From the NCBI GenBank assembly GCA_002483765.1, contig DLIO01000109.1:10805-74804 (forward strand): DNA of 64,000 nt. Reading direction: 5' to 3'. Source of the stretch: Lentisphaeria bacterium UBA7640 (GTDB lineage: Bacteria > Verrucomicrobiota > Lentisphaeria > Victivallales > Victivallaceae). Under the pieces are notes generated by a model, which had not been told where the DNA came from, made no database searches, and worked only from the letters and a program-made list of their open reading frames with translations. Positions 1-9,700 of the stretch are shown here, one piece after another; position 1 is the stretch's first letter; each line of letters opens with the position of its first letter. Made by a program: the position numbers and the translations under genes.

Positions 1-800
1 TCATCATTATGATCAAAGGGCTTGAATACTCGTACGATATTTTCACGCCACACTAACTCTAAACCAGTCAACCCAGAGTTAGCAGTATCAAACCCAGCCG
101 GCAACGGCAATCTTGCAGAGATAAGAAATGTTGAAAGAAAAACCCCTAGCCCAATTAAAAACGCCGCTCCATGAGAAATTTTAAGGTGTTTTTTCCATGT
201 TCCGTCAAGCAACAAATAAATAATTACCAATATCGGAGGAAGTGCCAAAGCTGATAACCCTTTCGTCAATGCTCCACCAAAACAGATTACCCAAAACAGC
301 AAGTAGCTCCAGAATCCCCCTTTCTCTTTTGTTTGAAAGAACCACAACACTGCTAAAATCACTGCGGTCATATTCATCATGTCCGCAGCCGCCAAACGTC
401 CCTGAAAAATGAATCCGTAGCCACAAAGCAATAGCCAACCGCTGGTAATACCAACCGCCCTGCCCCATATTTTTGTCGCGAACTTAATAGTCGCATAAAG
501 TGCGATCAATGCCGAAAGCGCGCTGGGCAGGCGAATTATAAATTCGTTGAGAATTCCGGTAATTTTAGCCAATAAAACAATCGGCCAATACGAAAGCAAA
601 GGTTTATCAAAGTAAACTTCGCCGTTAATAGCTGGATGAAACCAATCACCGGTCATTAACATTTCGCGCGCCACTTCGGCCCAGCGATCTTCAGAAGCCC
701 ATAATTGATTAACGCCGAGCTGAAAAACCAGTATAAAGAGCGCCATTGTCCAAAAAGTGAAGACTTGAAAATTACTGGCTTTGGTTTCTGTTTTAATCAT
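1..800 (-). CDS. ArnT-like lipid-linked sugar glycosyltransferase (GT83/PMT_2), C-terminus beyond the window
   Basis: Reading the minus strand from an ATG at 798-800 gives an open frame that runs off the left edge (about 266 residues visible). The N-terminus has a membrane segment followed by the GT83 signature 'DRWAEVAREMLMTGDW…YFDKPLLSYW', the first periplasmic loop with acidic active-site residues in ArnT and other PMT_2 enzymes. More hydrophobic helices follow. Family members move a sugar from an undecaprenyl carrier to lipid A or another acceptor on the periplasmic side of the inner membrane. It starts 11 nt after the arnB stop with GGCTAGGG as ribosome site, so it is probably translated with arnB. 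That supports transfer of 4-amino-4-deoxy-L-arabinose, but PMT_2 proteins vary in substrate and only the N-terminal half is visible. Confidence 0.8.
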   Translation of the reverse strand, partial: MIKTETKASNFQVFTFWTMALFILVFQLGVNQLWASEDRWAEVAREMLMTGDWFHPAINGEVYFDKPLLSYWPIVLLAKITGILNEFIIRLPSALSALIALYATIKFATKIWGRAVGITSGWLLLCGYGFIFQGRLAAADMMNMTAVILAVLWFFQTKEKGGFWSYLLFWVICFGGALTKGLSALALPPILVIIYLLLDGTWKKHLKISHGAAFLIGLGVFLSTFLISARLPLPAGFDTANSGLTGLELVWRENIVRVFKPFDHND

Positions 801-811
801 TGGCCCTAGCC

Positions 812-1957
812 TCAATTCCCGCTCAACACGTCTTTAATTGCTTGAACTACGTCATCTTGGTCGCGGTCACTCATTCCCGAAAACAGCGGTAAAGAACAGA
901 TCCGATCAGAATTGAATTCGGTATTCGGTAATGACCCGCGCTTGAAGCCCATATTCTCGCGATAGTACTTTTGGACATGAGCAGCAGTAAAGTGCAATCC
1001 AGTACCGATATTTTTATTTTTCAATTTTTCCATAAATTCATTGCGTGTCATTTTATCTGTAACAACTCGAACAATAAAGAGATGCCAAGCATTCTTAAAG
1101 TCATAACCTTCAGGATCGCACAGAGGTTCAATGCCATCAACTCCATCCAAAAGCTCTCGATAACGCAATGCTAGTTGTTCGCGCCGCGCATTATTTTCAC
1201 TAAGACGTTTCAATTGCCCAAGACCAAGTGCGGCCTGCATATCAGTCAAATTATATTTAAATCCGGGAAAAATCACTTCTGCTTGAGGAGATCTGCCACG
1301 GTTAGAGCGATCAAAAGCATCAACTCCCAAACCATGAAACTTCCAAGAACGAAACTTTTTTGCAATCTCTTCGTCATCTGTGACCAAGGCTCCACCTTCT
1401 GCAGTGGTAACGTTCTTTATAGCATGAAATGAAAAAAGACCAGAGCCGTCGGCACAAACATGTCGACCTTTGTAATATGTGCCAATTGCATGAGCAGCAT
1501 CATCAACAACTGGAATATCGCCAGCAACTGCTCTGATGCCATCAATATCAAAAGGAGCTCCTGCATAATGAACTGGAATGATTAATTTGGTTTTCGCAGT
1601 GATACAGGACTTCACTGATTGTGGAGTAACCATTAAAGTGTCGCGATCGATTTCAGCAAAAACTGGGGTTGCGCCAGCCAAAACAATCATATTTACAGTA
1701 GAAACCCAAGTCAGTGAAGGAGTAATTACTTCATCTCCGGGACCAATATCCATCACCTTCATCAAGATATGCATTCCTGCAGTCGCGGAACTCAAAGCCA
1801 CCGCATATTTATTACCGGTAATCCGACAGAGTTCTTCTTCAAACTCAATATTTTTCGGCCCATTAGTGATCCAGCCTGAACGCAACACATCTACGACAGC
1901 TTCAATATCTGATTCTTTAATATCAGGTTTAGTGAAAGGCAAAAACTCGTTTCTCAT
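812..1957 (-). CDS. arnB: UDP-4-amino-4-deoxy-L-arabinose--oxoglutarate aminotransferase ArnB
   Basis: A 381-residue PLP aminotransferase of the DegT/DnrJ/EryC1 fold, full length for ArnB (about 380). It makes UDP-L-Ara4N from the 4-keto sugar using glutamate, in the cytoplasm. Recognisable ArnB stretches are 'SGWITNGPKN', 'SSATAGMH', 'GDEVITPSLTWVST', 'PVHYAGAP' and 'FKYNLTDMQAALGL'. The PLP lysine is in 'FSFHAIKNVTTAEGG', with the 'VDDAAHA' aspartate upstream. The start has GAGGAA about 6 nt before ATG. A promoter-like TTGATT-16-TATATT lies at 1988-2015. It leads the operon with the ArnT-like gene. Similarity along the whole chain to enterobacterial ArnB makes the family call firm; the exact sugar is inferred from that and from the neighbour. 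Confidence 0.92.
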   Translation of the reverse strand: MRNEFLPFTKPDIKESDIEAVVDVLRSGWITNGPKNIEFEEELCRITGNKYAVALSSATAGMHILMKVMDIGPGDEVITPSLTWVSTVNMIVLAGATPVFAEIDRDTLMVTPQSVKSCITAKTKLIIPVHYAGAPFDIDGIRAVAGDIPVVDDAAHAIGTYYKGRHVCADGSGLFSFHAIKNVTTAEGGALVTDDEEIAKKFRSWKFHGLGVDAFDRSNRGRSPQAEVIFPGFKYNLTDMQAALGLGQLKRLSENNARREQLALRYRELLDGVDGIEPLCDPEGYDFKNAWHLFIVRVVTDKMTRNEFMEKLKNKNIGTGLHFTAAHVQKYYRENMGFKRGSLPNTEFNSDRICSLPLFSGMSDRDQDDVVQAIKDVLSGN

Positions 1958-2325
1958 TTCAATTCCTCACATATTGTTAAGCTCCCTAATATATCAATAG
2001 AAGCTCAAAAATCAATCATTAATTCCTACAGATTTGAGAAAATGGCAACGGAGGTTTTTAACTCCAGATAGACACAAAATTATCGCCAATGGAAGAGAGT
2101 AATGTGAGTCTTTTATCCAATAGAGTAAGCCCAAATCTCTTTGCGTTCTTTGTTTTATTCGTGGTTACAACCCACCCTTTTTCCGTTATAACTTCTAATC
2201 TCAAGATTCCTATCCCCATTCAACAATGTAAAAAGGCAAAGATCTTTTTTTAATAGTTCTTCAATTGCAACCCAGACTAAAAAGCACTAGATTATATACC
2301 GAAATAAAAATATAAAGGAAATATT
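1958..2325. other. Divergent intergenic region between arnB and the lipoprotein gene
   Basis: 368 bp without a convincing gene. It holds the arnB promoter candidate (1988-2015). For the plus strand there is a weaker candidate, TTGCAA (2265-2270), 17 nt, TAGATT (2288-2293), followed by an AAGGAAA ribosome site before the ATG at 2326. The middle (2030-2230) shows no ORF with a ribosome site, no strong hairpin and no copy of the dispersed palindrome. Confidence 0.4.
1988..2015 (-). promoter_or_regulatory. Putative sigma70 promoter of arnB
   Basis: On the minus strand TTGATT (2010-2015) and TATATT (1988-1993) are separated by 16 nt, about 30 nt before the arnB start. The element is visible; its use is inferred. 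Confidence 0.4.
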
Positions 2326-2877
2326 ATGAAGAATAAATTAATGTCGTCATGTGGACTATTCGCTATCTTGTTTTTAGTTAGTGGTTGTTTTTCGGCCTTG
2401 ACGCCAATCAAAATCAATTATTATGATCTAAACATGCCTGCCCCCAACCCCCTAACAGATACCCAAATTATAATTGAAAGTCTCGAAAACATGTCAGGTT
2501 CCGGCGAAAAAATGCGATACCGCACAAATAACAATCAACAATTGGTTGACGATCAAAATAGATGGATTCAATTTCCAGATGAGATGATCGTCCGCTATCT
2601 TAACACCATACTTGGTGGCAACGCTTCGGATAAATCATTCCGAGTGAGAGGACAATTAGACGTTTTTGAAATTAATTTAACCCAAAACACCGCTTCTCTA
2701 CAGTGCTCTTTCACTATTTTTGAAGCTGGAACCGAGCAGCAACAATCCAAAGTTTACCGTAAAACTCTTGAACTTAAAGAACAATCTCCACAAGCCTTTG
2801 CAGAAGCGTTCTCCAACGCTGCCGCTGGGCTATCTGACGAGATAAAAAATCTGATTGAAAACTGGAGCAAGCGGTAG
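2326..2877 (+). CDS. ABC-type transport auxiliary lipoprotein (PqiC-like)
   Basis: 183 residues with a lipoprotein signal: a basic start, a hydrophobic core and lipobox 'LVSGC' (Cys21). The mature protein begins with the Tyr/Leu/Pro-rich stretch 'YYDLNMPAPNP' and continues with 'RYRTNNNQQLVDDQNRWIQFPDEMI', both typical of the ABC_trans_aux (DUF330) lipoproteins that partner MCE/Mla-type lipid transporters. The MCE permease and ATPase genes are not in this window. The ribosome site is AAGGAAA. It is followed by a LolA-like gene, so a role in moving lipid or lipoprotein across the periplasm is plausible. The family call rests on pattern recognition; the transport partner is unknown. Confidence 0.65.
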   Translation: MKNKLMSSCGLFAILFLVSGCFSALTPIKINYYDLNMPAPNPLTDTQIIIESLENMSGSGEKMRYRTNNNQQLVDDQNRWIQFPDEMIVRYLNTILGGNASDKSFRVRGQLDVFEINLTQNTASLQCSFTIFEAGTEQQQSKVYRKTLELKEQSPQAFAEAFSNAAAGLSDEIKNLIENWSKR

Positions 2878-2890
2878 TTCAAAAAGTAAG

Positions 2891-3649
2891 ATGAAACTGC
2901 TGATAATATCTCTCTGCTTGATCACGCTGGGCATACAAGCCCACGATATTCCTACGCTTCCAGAACTGCTCGAAAAAAATTATCAAGCATCGAAGCCGCT
3001 CACCGAAACCCATTCATACATTACGCGAACCGTCAATTTTGTCCCCAAATCACCACCGTTTTATATTGATAAAATTTATAAATCAGGTGGAAAAATAAAA
3101 ATCAGCACTCGTCTTCAAGATGGAACTACCACAGCGATCCTGGCCTTTAATGGAAAAACTGCGTGGTCTCAAGATATCAATGGCCAAACTAATATCCTAG
3201 ATAAATCCGAGGCTCAAAAACTACGATTTATTGCAGCCGCTAGCAATCCGAATGGAAAACTCAGCGACTACTTTGAAAAAATTGACTTGGCAGAAAAAAC
3301 CGAAATCGTTGGCTCTGACGTCTGTTTTAAGTTAAATTGCATCACATTTTCTCAATACAATCAAATGCCAACGACTTATTATATTAGCACCAAAGATTTT
3401 TTAATCCGTCGCACTTATATGATCTCATTACAGCAAGGTTCAGCATTATCGATAAACTCGTTCTATTTAAATTACAAAAACTTTAACGGTCTAATATTGC
3501 CAGAGGAAACTCGTACCGACACTCCACAATCTCCAGTGGTGTCAAGGATAATCTCAGTACAGATCAATCCTGAACTAAGGGATCAAGAGTTCGACCCGCC
3601 AACCCAAGCAAACTTGACGTCAGGAAAAAACTTTATCCAAGAACCATAA
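2891..3649 (+). CDS. Exported LolA-like (outer-membrane lipoprotein carrier fold) protein
   Basis: 252 residues beginning with signal peptide MKLLIISLCLITLGIQA. An in-frame ATG at 2855 inside the preceding gene would put 12 hydrophilic residues before the signal, so 2891 is preferred, although no strong ribosome site precedes it. The mature part has alternating beta-strand character with 'AILAFNGKTAWSQDING' and 'TTYYISTKDFLIRRTYM'. This resembles the LolA/DUF4292-type curved sheet, in which a line such as 'yyid.ktflp.r' is usual. It lies 13 nt after the auxiliary lipoprotein gene, so the two are probably co-transcribed and act in the periplasm. The fold assignment is tentative. Confidence 0.5.
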   Translation: MKLLIISLCLITLGIQAHDIPTLPELLEKNYQASKPLTETHSYITRTVNFVPKSPPFYIDKIYKSGGKIKISTRLQDGTTTAILAFNGKTAWSQDINGQTNILDKSEAQKLRFIAAASNPNGKLSDYFEKIDLAEKTEIVGSDVCFKLNCITFSQYNQMPTTYYISTKDFLIRRTYMISLQQGSALSINSFYLNYKNFNGLILPEETRTDTPQSPVVSRIISVQINPELRDQEFDPPTQANLTSGKNFIQEP

Positions 3650-3668
3650 TTAATGTAATTATGGTTTT

Positions 3669-3699
3669 AATTCGCGCGCGCATAATGCGCGCGCGAATT
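3669..3699. repeat. Dispersed intergenic palindrome, copy 1 (perfect)
   Basis: A 31-bp perfect inverted repeat: 15-bp arm AATTCGCGCGCGCAT, one central base (A), then the complementary arm. It starts 19 nt after the stop of the LolA-like gene. The same unit recurs at 5438, 10525, 25319, 37041 and 46336, and in collapsed form at 50855. No T-tract follows, so it is not a standard intrinsic terminator. Confidence 0.95.
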
Positions 3700-3813
3700 C
3701 AAGACTGTAGTTATAGAGTTTATGCCTCTCGATTACTCAATGATATACACGAGCTGTATGGGCGATAACATGCTGTCCGACTCTCTACCCTCAGTCAATT
3801 ACTCCCAATCAAT

Positions 3814-3841
3814 TTGACATTAAAAAAAAACTGTGTATGAT
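3814..3841 (+). promoter_or_regulatory. Strong putative promoter of the methylaspartate ammonia-lyase gene
   Basis: A perfect TTGACA (3814-3819), a 16-nt A-rich spacer, and TATGAT (3836-3841, five of six consensus). This would start transcription near 3848 and leave a leader of about 180 nt before the ATG at 4029. Motif seen; activity inferred. Confidence 0.55.
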
Positions 3842-4028
3842 AATAATATTAAATCGGATTGGTAGAAAGTTTAAGCTCAAAACCTAAAATCAGGAGAAAG
3901 TCATAAGAAGATGAATTTTTGGTGGTGTTTTATAAAAAACCCATTAGATGCGCAAAGTGTATTTTACGTGTAAAAATAAAATTTCAAGCAAAAGAACCAA
4001 TCTTTGAAAATTGGTTTGGGAGACTCAG
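3842..4028 (+). other. Long 5' leader of mal with a short uORF and a hairpin at the ribosome site
   Basis: The leader contains a 20-codon frame, 3911-3973, starting MNFWWCFIKN and ending TAA, preceded by AAGAAG. Just before the coding start, AACCAAT (3995-4001) pairs with ATTGGTT (4010-4016) around an 8-nt loop, and the loop-distal side abuts the GGGAG ribosome site (4018-4022). This layout could couple uORF translation or RNA folding to expression. Nothing here matches a riboswitch I recognise. Confidence 0.3.
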
Positions 4029-5270
4029 ATGAAAATCAAAAAAATTCTTTATTCGGCAGGCACTAGCGGTTTTTTCTTCGACGATCTTCGTGCCATCAAG
4101 CAAGGCCTCAGTCACGATGGGTTTATTTATAACGGCGCTCCAGTAACACCGGGATTCGACAGCGTCCGCCAAGCCGGTGAGAGTGTTTCAATTATTCTGG
4201 AACTGGAAGACGGACAATTTGCCATCGGCGATGCAGTAGCAGTACAATATTCAGGCGCTGGCGGCCGTGATCCCTTGTTTTTGGCAGAAACTTATATCCC
4301 ATTTCTCGAACAGCATGTTACACCAATCCTCCAAAACTTAGATATTGGAAGTTTCCGTGAAGCCGCCAAATCTTTAGATGAATTGAGGGTTAACGGCAAA
4401 CGATTACACACCGCGTTGCGTTACGGCCTTAGCCAAGCGGTATTAGATGCAAAAGCCAAAAGTGAAAATCGCTTGATGTGCGAAGTGCTTTGCGATGAGT
4501 ATTCGCTGCCGGTAATTGCGCAAGGGGTTCCGATATTCGGGCAAACCGGCGACGATCGTTATGACGGCGCAGATAAGATGATTCTCAAACAAACTGAGGT
4601 TCTACCTCACGCACTGATTAATAATGTTGATGAAAAGCTCGGACGCAAAGGGGAAAAACTTGAGGAATATTTATCTTGGTTGATCAAACGCATCGTCAAA
4701 ATACGTACCAACGAGTCATATCACCCCACTTTGCACCTTGACTTATATGGCACTTTAGGCTTGATTTTTGATCAGCCCGCAAGAATAGCAGAATATCTGG
4801 CAGCCCTTGGTAAAAGAGCTGGAGAATTCCCGTTATACATTGAAGGCCCGGTTGACATGGATAGCAAAAATCAGCAGATAGATATCTTAACTCAAATCAC
4901 ACAACATCTGAGCAAACTCGGTTCTCCGGTTAAAATTGTCGCTGATGAATGGTGCAATAACTACAATGACATTGTCGATTTTGCCGATGCCGCATGCTGT
5001 CACATGATCCAGATTAAAACTCCTGACCTTGGCAGTCTCCACAATGCCGTTGAAGCAGTTTTGTATTGCAAAAACAATGGGATTGAACCTTATCTGGGTG
5101 GAAGTTGTAACGAAACCGACATTTCAGTACGGGCCAGCATCCACGCAGCCCTTGCAGCACAAGCGCAACGCATCCTAGCTAGACCAGGATTAGGCTTTGA
5201 CGTCGGATTTACGATTGCTCGTAATGAAATGGCGCGCGCAATCCAAATCATAAAAATGAGACGCGGATAA
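4029..5270 (+). CDS. mal: Methylaspartate ammonia-lyase
   Basis: 413 residues of the enolase superfamily. The enzyme interconverts L-threo-3-methylaspartate and mesaconate plus ammonia (EC 4.3.1.2), a step of the glutamate mutase route in the cytoplasm. Against the clostridial enzyme the match runs end to end: 'DAVAVQYSGAGGRDP', 'TGDDRYDGADKMI', 'VLPHALINN' with the base His194, metal ligands Asp238 ('LHLDLYG'), Glu272 ('IEGPVD') and Asp306 ('VADEWCN'), and catalytic Lys330 ('QIKTPDLG'). The ATG at 4029 has GGGAG about 7 nt upstream; a TTG at 4011 is in frame but unlikely. Glutamate mutase (glmS/glmE) and mesaconase genes, its usual neighbours, are absent nearby, so the pathway context is unknown. 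Confidence 0.95.
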   Translation: MKIKKILYSAGTSGFFFDDLRAIKQGLSHDGFIYNGAPVTPGFDSVRQAGESVSIILELEDGQFAIGDAVAVQYSGAGGRDPLFLAETYIPFLEQHVTPILQNLDIGSFREAAKSLDELRVNGKRLHTALRYGLSQAVLDAKAKSENRLMCEVLCDEYSLPVIAQGVPIFGQTGDDRYDGADKMILKQTEVLPHALINNVDEKLGRKGEKLEEYLSWLIKRIVKIRTNESYHPTLHLDLYGTLGLIFDQPARIAEYLAALGKRAGEFPLYIEGPVDMDSKNQQIDILTQITQHLSKLGSPVKIVADEWCNNYNDIVDFADAACCHMIQIKTPDLGSLHNAVEAVLYCKNNGIEPYLGGSCNETDISVRASIHAALAAQAQRILARPGLGFDVGFTIARNEMARAIQIIKMRRG

Positions 5271-5437
5271 GCAAACTCAGGAAATTCCTTCTTTCATGTT
5301 TTGAACACTATTGAAGAATTAATTTTATCACTTACATTGGTATATTGTAATTTGTCTTTTACTGCCAGAAAGGCATATTGATAACCCATGAACTTGACTG
5401 ATTACAAAACTAAAATAAGTTATAAAAAACATCTTGA

Positions 5438-5468
5438 TGACCGCTCGCGTATTATGCGCGCGCAGTCA
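5438..5468. repeat. Dispersed intergenic palindrome, copy 2 (divergent arms)
   Basis: 31 bp with the same length and centre as the other copies, but its outer four bases are TGAC/GTCA instead of AATT/AATT, so both arms changed together and still pair. Three of fifteen positions do not pair (at 5442, 5445 and 5450, counted on the left arm). It lies between the mal stop (5270) and the ROK kinase start (5502). The rest of this 231-bp gap shows nothing else. Confidence 0.8.
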
Positions 5469-5501
5469 TTAGAACGAAATTAACAATAGAGAATCAAAAT
5501 T

Positions 5502-6494
5502 ATGAAAGAAATTTTCCCTATATTAGGTTACGACGTCGGTGGAACAAAAATCGCTTCTTCTTTGATGATGAGCGATGGTAAAGTTATCGCATCGGAACGT
5601 TTTGACAACAAAGACACTGACCCGAATGAAATGCTGCCCAAACTGGTGGCGGCTGGCAAAACCATGCTGCACGCCGCTAATATCCCACATACAGCAGTTC
5701 GTGGAATTGGAATCTCTACTCCAAGTCCTGCCGATATTCCAAATGGAATTATCGTCGGACCACCAAATAATCCAAAATGGCGCAATGTCAAAATTGGCAG
5801 TTTCCTCTCCAATGCACTCGGAATCGAAGCCACAATGGAAAATGACGCCAATGCGGGAATGCTGGCGGAATGGTTCTTCGGCGCAGGCAAAGGCTGTCGC
5901 AATGCTATTTATCTCACGATGAGCACTGGCATTGGAGGCGGAATTATCGCGAGTGGGCGTTTATTGCAAGGCAAGAGTTTTTATGCTGGTGAGATTGGGC
6001 ACATTGTTATTGATCGCGACGGACCACTCTGCAACTGTGGATTGCGTGGTTGCTATGAGGCATTTTGCGGTGGCCGTGCGGTCGCTCAACGCTTACAATG
6101 CGAATTAGCAACAAAAACAGATCACGCTATTGTTCAAGCAGCCGGTGGAAAAGTAGAAGATATTGACTTTGTTGCGCTCGAAAAAGCCGTTATCGCTGGC
6201 GATGAATACGCGTTAAAAATCTGGGATGAAATTGCGCTACGCAATGCCCAAGGTATCGGCATTTTGATTAATATTTTCAACCCTGAAAAAGTCATCCTCG
6301 GTACCATTGCTTGGGCGGCGGGTGAACTATTCACCAAGCCTGTAAAGGCGTATTTACCACGTTTTTGCTGGCCAGAAATGCTAGATGGCTGTGAAATTAC
6401 CACTAGCGCGTTACGTCGTGATATCGGCGCGTACGCTGGGCCTGCGATCGTTTTAAACCACCTTTACAACCAAGGCCTTTACAATCCGTTTTAA
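5502..6494 (+). CDS. ROK family sugar kinase (glucokinase-like)
   Basis: 330 residues. The N-terminal ATP phosphate loop is 'DVGGTKIASS' (residues 11-20). The catalytic aspartate lies in 'ENDANAG' (Asp115), and 'STGIGGGII' forms the second phosphate-binding turn. The ROK zinc site is His167 with 'CNCGLRGC' (Cys177, 179, 184). These enzymes phosphorylate free hexoses such as glucose, N-acetylglucosamine, allose or fructose in the cytoplasm. There is no helix-turn-helix, so it is a kinase and not a repressor. The sugar cannot be read from sequence. The ribosome site is weak (AGAGAA about 12 nt upstream). It stands alone after palindrome copy 2. Confidence 0.88.
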   Translation: MKEIFPILGYDVGGTKIASSLMMSDGKVIASERFDNKDTDPNEMLPKLVAAGKTMLHAANIPHTAVRGIGISTPSPADIPNGIIVGPPNNPKWRNVKIGSFLSNALGIEATMENDANAGMLAEWFFGAGKGCRNAIYLTMSTGIGGGIIASGRLLQGKSFYAGEIGHIVIDRDGPLCNCGLRGCYEAFCGGRAVAQRLQCELATKTDHAIVQAAGGKVEDIDFVALEKAVIAGDEYALKIWDEIALRNAQGIGILINIFNPEKVILGTIAWAAGELFTKPVKAYLPRFCWPEMLDGCEITTSALRRDIGAYAGPAIVLNHLYNQGLYNPF

Positions 6495-6649
6495 TAAACA
6501 AGTCAGATTCAAGTATTAAAAATAAAAGTCCAAGTTCTCTCTGGAACATAGATCTCGCCGTGGCGATCATAGTTCTAACCTTTCAAGCATTAATTGTTTA
6601 GAAATAGTTGGAATCTCTTTAATATGTTGCGAATAACACCATTTGCTCC

Positions 6650-6677
6650 TTGACAAATTTTTTTTGTTCGTTATTTT
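6650..6677 (+). promoter_or_regulatory. Putative promoter of the hybrid sensor kinase
   Basis: TTGACA (6650-6655), 16 nt of T-rich spacer, TATTTT (6672-6677). It sits about 50 nt before the chosen ATG at 6730 and argues against starting the protein at the TTG near 6643, which would lie inside the promoter. Confidence 0.45.
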
Positions 6678-6729
6678 TAAGTATATTTTAAAACAATGCC
6701 AGAATTCCGTTATACTCAAGGATGGCTTT

Positions 6730-9700
6730 ATGAAAGAACCAAATGGCACTGATCCGGAAGTTCGCGAGCGAAGTCGCGTTAGGAGTGGAATAAAAGGTGT
6801 ATCACTCATTATCGTTGTTGCTGTAGTCGCGATATTAATTGCTGGATTTTCTTATGTTTGGTGGGTGGTTGATTCAACCGAGCATGAAATGCGGGAAGAC
6901 CTGCTCACACGGACAACTCTGATTGCAAAAGCTCTAAACTCAGATATAGTTAAGTCGTTTTCAGGCTCAGAACATGACTTGGAAAACCCTGAATACCACC
7001 GCCTCAAAGAACAGCTCAGCATTTTAAAACAAGCTAATAAGGATATTCGCTTTGTTTATCTCATAGGTCGTAAGCCTGACGGGAAAATATTTTTCTTTAT
7101 TGATAGTGAACCGGCCGATTCTCCAGACTATTCCGCGCCAGGACATCTTTATATCGGAGCATCTGCAGCGCTAAAGGATGCTCTCAAGAATTGGCGTAAT
7201 GTAGTCATTAGCCCGGAAAACGACCAATGGGGTAGCTATTTGTCAGGAATCGCTCCAGTCCGGGATTTACTGACGGGCGAACCGATCGCAGCGTTGGGAG
7301 TCGACATTAGCGTTCCCAATTGGAACGATAAATTGATCATCGCGGCATTACCTGGCGCAATTACCACAATTCTGTTAATTGTGGTTGTGTTCATCTATAC
7401 CCTCCTTTTTAGACGCCGCAATCGCTTAAAAAGTGGATCAGCAAACTGGTTGAATTATCTTGAACCTACGCTCGCCGCCGTATTAGGGATTATTCTTTCG
7501 TTATTTATTGCATGGAGTATACAAGAAGATGAGCATGACCAATGGCACGACCTGTTTTCACAAATGGCTTCGGGTGCTTCAGAATTAGTGACGAACATCA
7601 TCGATACTTTACAGTTCAAAGAGCTCGAAGGATTAGCTGGACTATTTGAATCCAGCGAAGATGTGACCAAGGAGGAATTTGAAACTTTTTCACGCTATTT
7701 AATGAAAAATTCAGTGATAAAAATGTGGGGATGGGCTGAAGCGGTTCCAGAGAGTGAAAAAGCCAATTTTGAGAAAAAAATATTACAACAAGCAAGTAAA
7801 TCCGCTATATGGCATGCCGATAGCAAAGGGGCAAGCACCAAGGTTCCTCCTCAAAACATCTATTATCCTGTACTTTTCTTGGTCAACAATGATGATAACA
7901 ACTATGCGGTCGGACTCGAACTCGGCCAAGATGCACAACGCCGTGCCGCGATTGAAATTGCGACAAAAACGCGACTGCCGACTGCGACTGGAGTCGTCAC
8001 GCTGATTCTTGATTCGAAAGGCAATAATGGTATATCGATTATCCGTCCGGTATTTGACTCGAAAAATAAAACCCAGCTGCGCGGCTTCGTTTTGGCTGCG
8101 GTCAGGCTCAATGAATTGTTGGGATATGATCGACGAAAGTATAATATGCTAAAAATGACAGTTTCACTTTTGCATGATAATGCTCCGCCAGAGGTTTTGA
8201 TTAGTTTTGGAGAAAGATCAAAAAAATGTCAATACAGCGTTCTAACGCGACCAATCTTTGCCTTTGGAAAAGTCTTTACTGTAACGGTGCACCCTGGTTC
8301 AACATTCATGAAAGCTTACCCGGCATGGAAAGGCTTTATCGCATTCTTGTTCGGCTTATTATTAACCTCTGCTATCGTAATAATTGTGATTTTGACTGCC
8401 AAAAGACGTGCGACCTTAGAAAATTTGGTCAGTGACCGTACCGCAAAACTTGGTGAAAGTGAAAAACGTTTTAACCTGCTAGGAGAGCACAGCCGCACCG
8501 TATTTTGGGAATGTGATAATGAGGGGATTTATACCTATACCAGTCCAGCGATCAAGAATGTTTTTGGTTATGACCCAGATGAGTTGGTTGGGCAAAAAAA
8601 AATCTATGATATCTGTTCGGAAACTGAGAAGGAAAACTTAAAAAAACAGGTGACTCTATTACTCAAAAAAGGAGAACCTGTTAATAATTTCATTAGTCCT
8701 TTTAAAACTAAAAACGGAAAAGATGTTATTGTCTTGAGCCATGCAATACCGCTGTTTGATGCTGAAGATAACTTCGCCGGATTTAGCGGTTCCAGCTATG
8801 ATGTTACCGAGCGGGAACAGCTGGACGCCGAGCTAAAAAGAAGTCAAGCGGCAGCTGAGGATGCTAATCACGCAAAAAGTGAATTCCTGGCCAATATGAG
8901 TCATGAAATCAGAACCCCAATCAATGGCGTCATTGGGGCTGCCAATTTGCTGGGCGAAACCGAACTCAAAGATGAACAGCAAGAATATGTAGACATCATC
9001 AATTCTAGTGGTAAACTACTTTTGGGAGTGGTTAATGGATTATTGGATTTTTCACAAATTGAAGCTGGAAAAATCAAACTCTTCAATGCGGAATTCAACC
9101 TCAGAAGCATGCTGCACAACCTTGCCTGTAATTTATCAATAGCAGCCCATGATAAAAATATTGAATTGATCTGCTCTGTGCCGCCCAATGCTCCAGTTCT
9201 GCTTTATGGTGACGAACTTCGTCTCCAGCAAATAATTATCAATCTCGCCAGCAATGCGATAAAATTTACCGATACTGGAGAAGTTGTCGTAAAAACCGAA
9301 GTCGAAAACGACACTGCTGAAATCGTATCATTCCGCTTTTCTGTACGCGATACTGGCATCGGAATCGCCAAAGACCAACAAGAGATGCTGTGTACTGCGT
9401 TTTTCCAGGCAGATTCTTCGCCCAAACGCCGCCATGGCGGTACTGGGCTTGGCTTATCCATTTCGAAGCGCTTGATTGAACTTATGGGCGGGAAACTGGA
9501 CTTCTCCAGTGAACTTGGTCACGGCTCGGAATTTTTCTTTACCTTGTCCTTTCGCAAGCAGCCAGATTCTCACGAAGAGGGGTTGCTTGTTCCTCCAGAA
9601 TTATTGCACGCGAAGGCCTTAGTGATTGACCACAATGAAACCATACTGAAAGAATTGATGGAAAGGTTAGCCCTCAGATCATTACGTCCAATCGGCGTCA

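Noticed and set aside
205..468. 87-residue frame on the minus strand
   Set aside because: It lies in another frame of the ArnT-like gene, whose own frame is open across 1-800 and has the GT83 motifs.
1578..2000. 140-residue plus-strand frame
   Set aside because: Antisense to arnB, no ribosome site, no family features.
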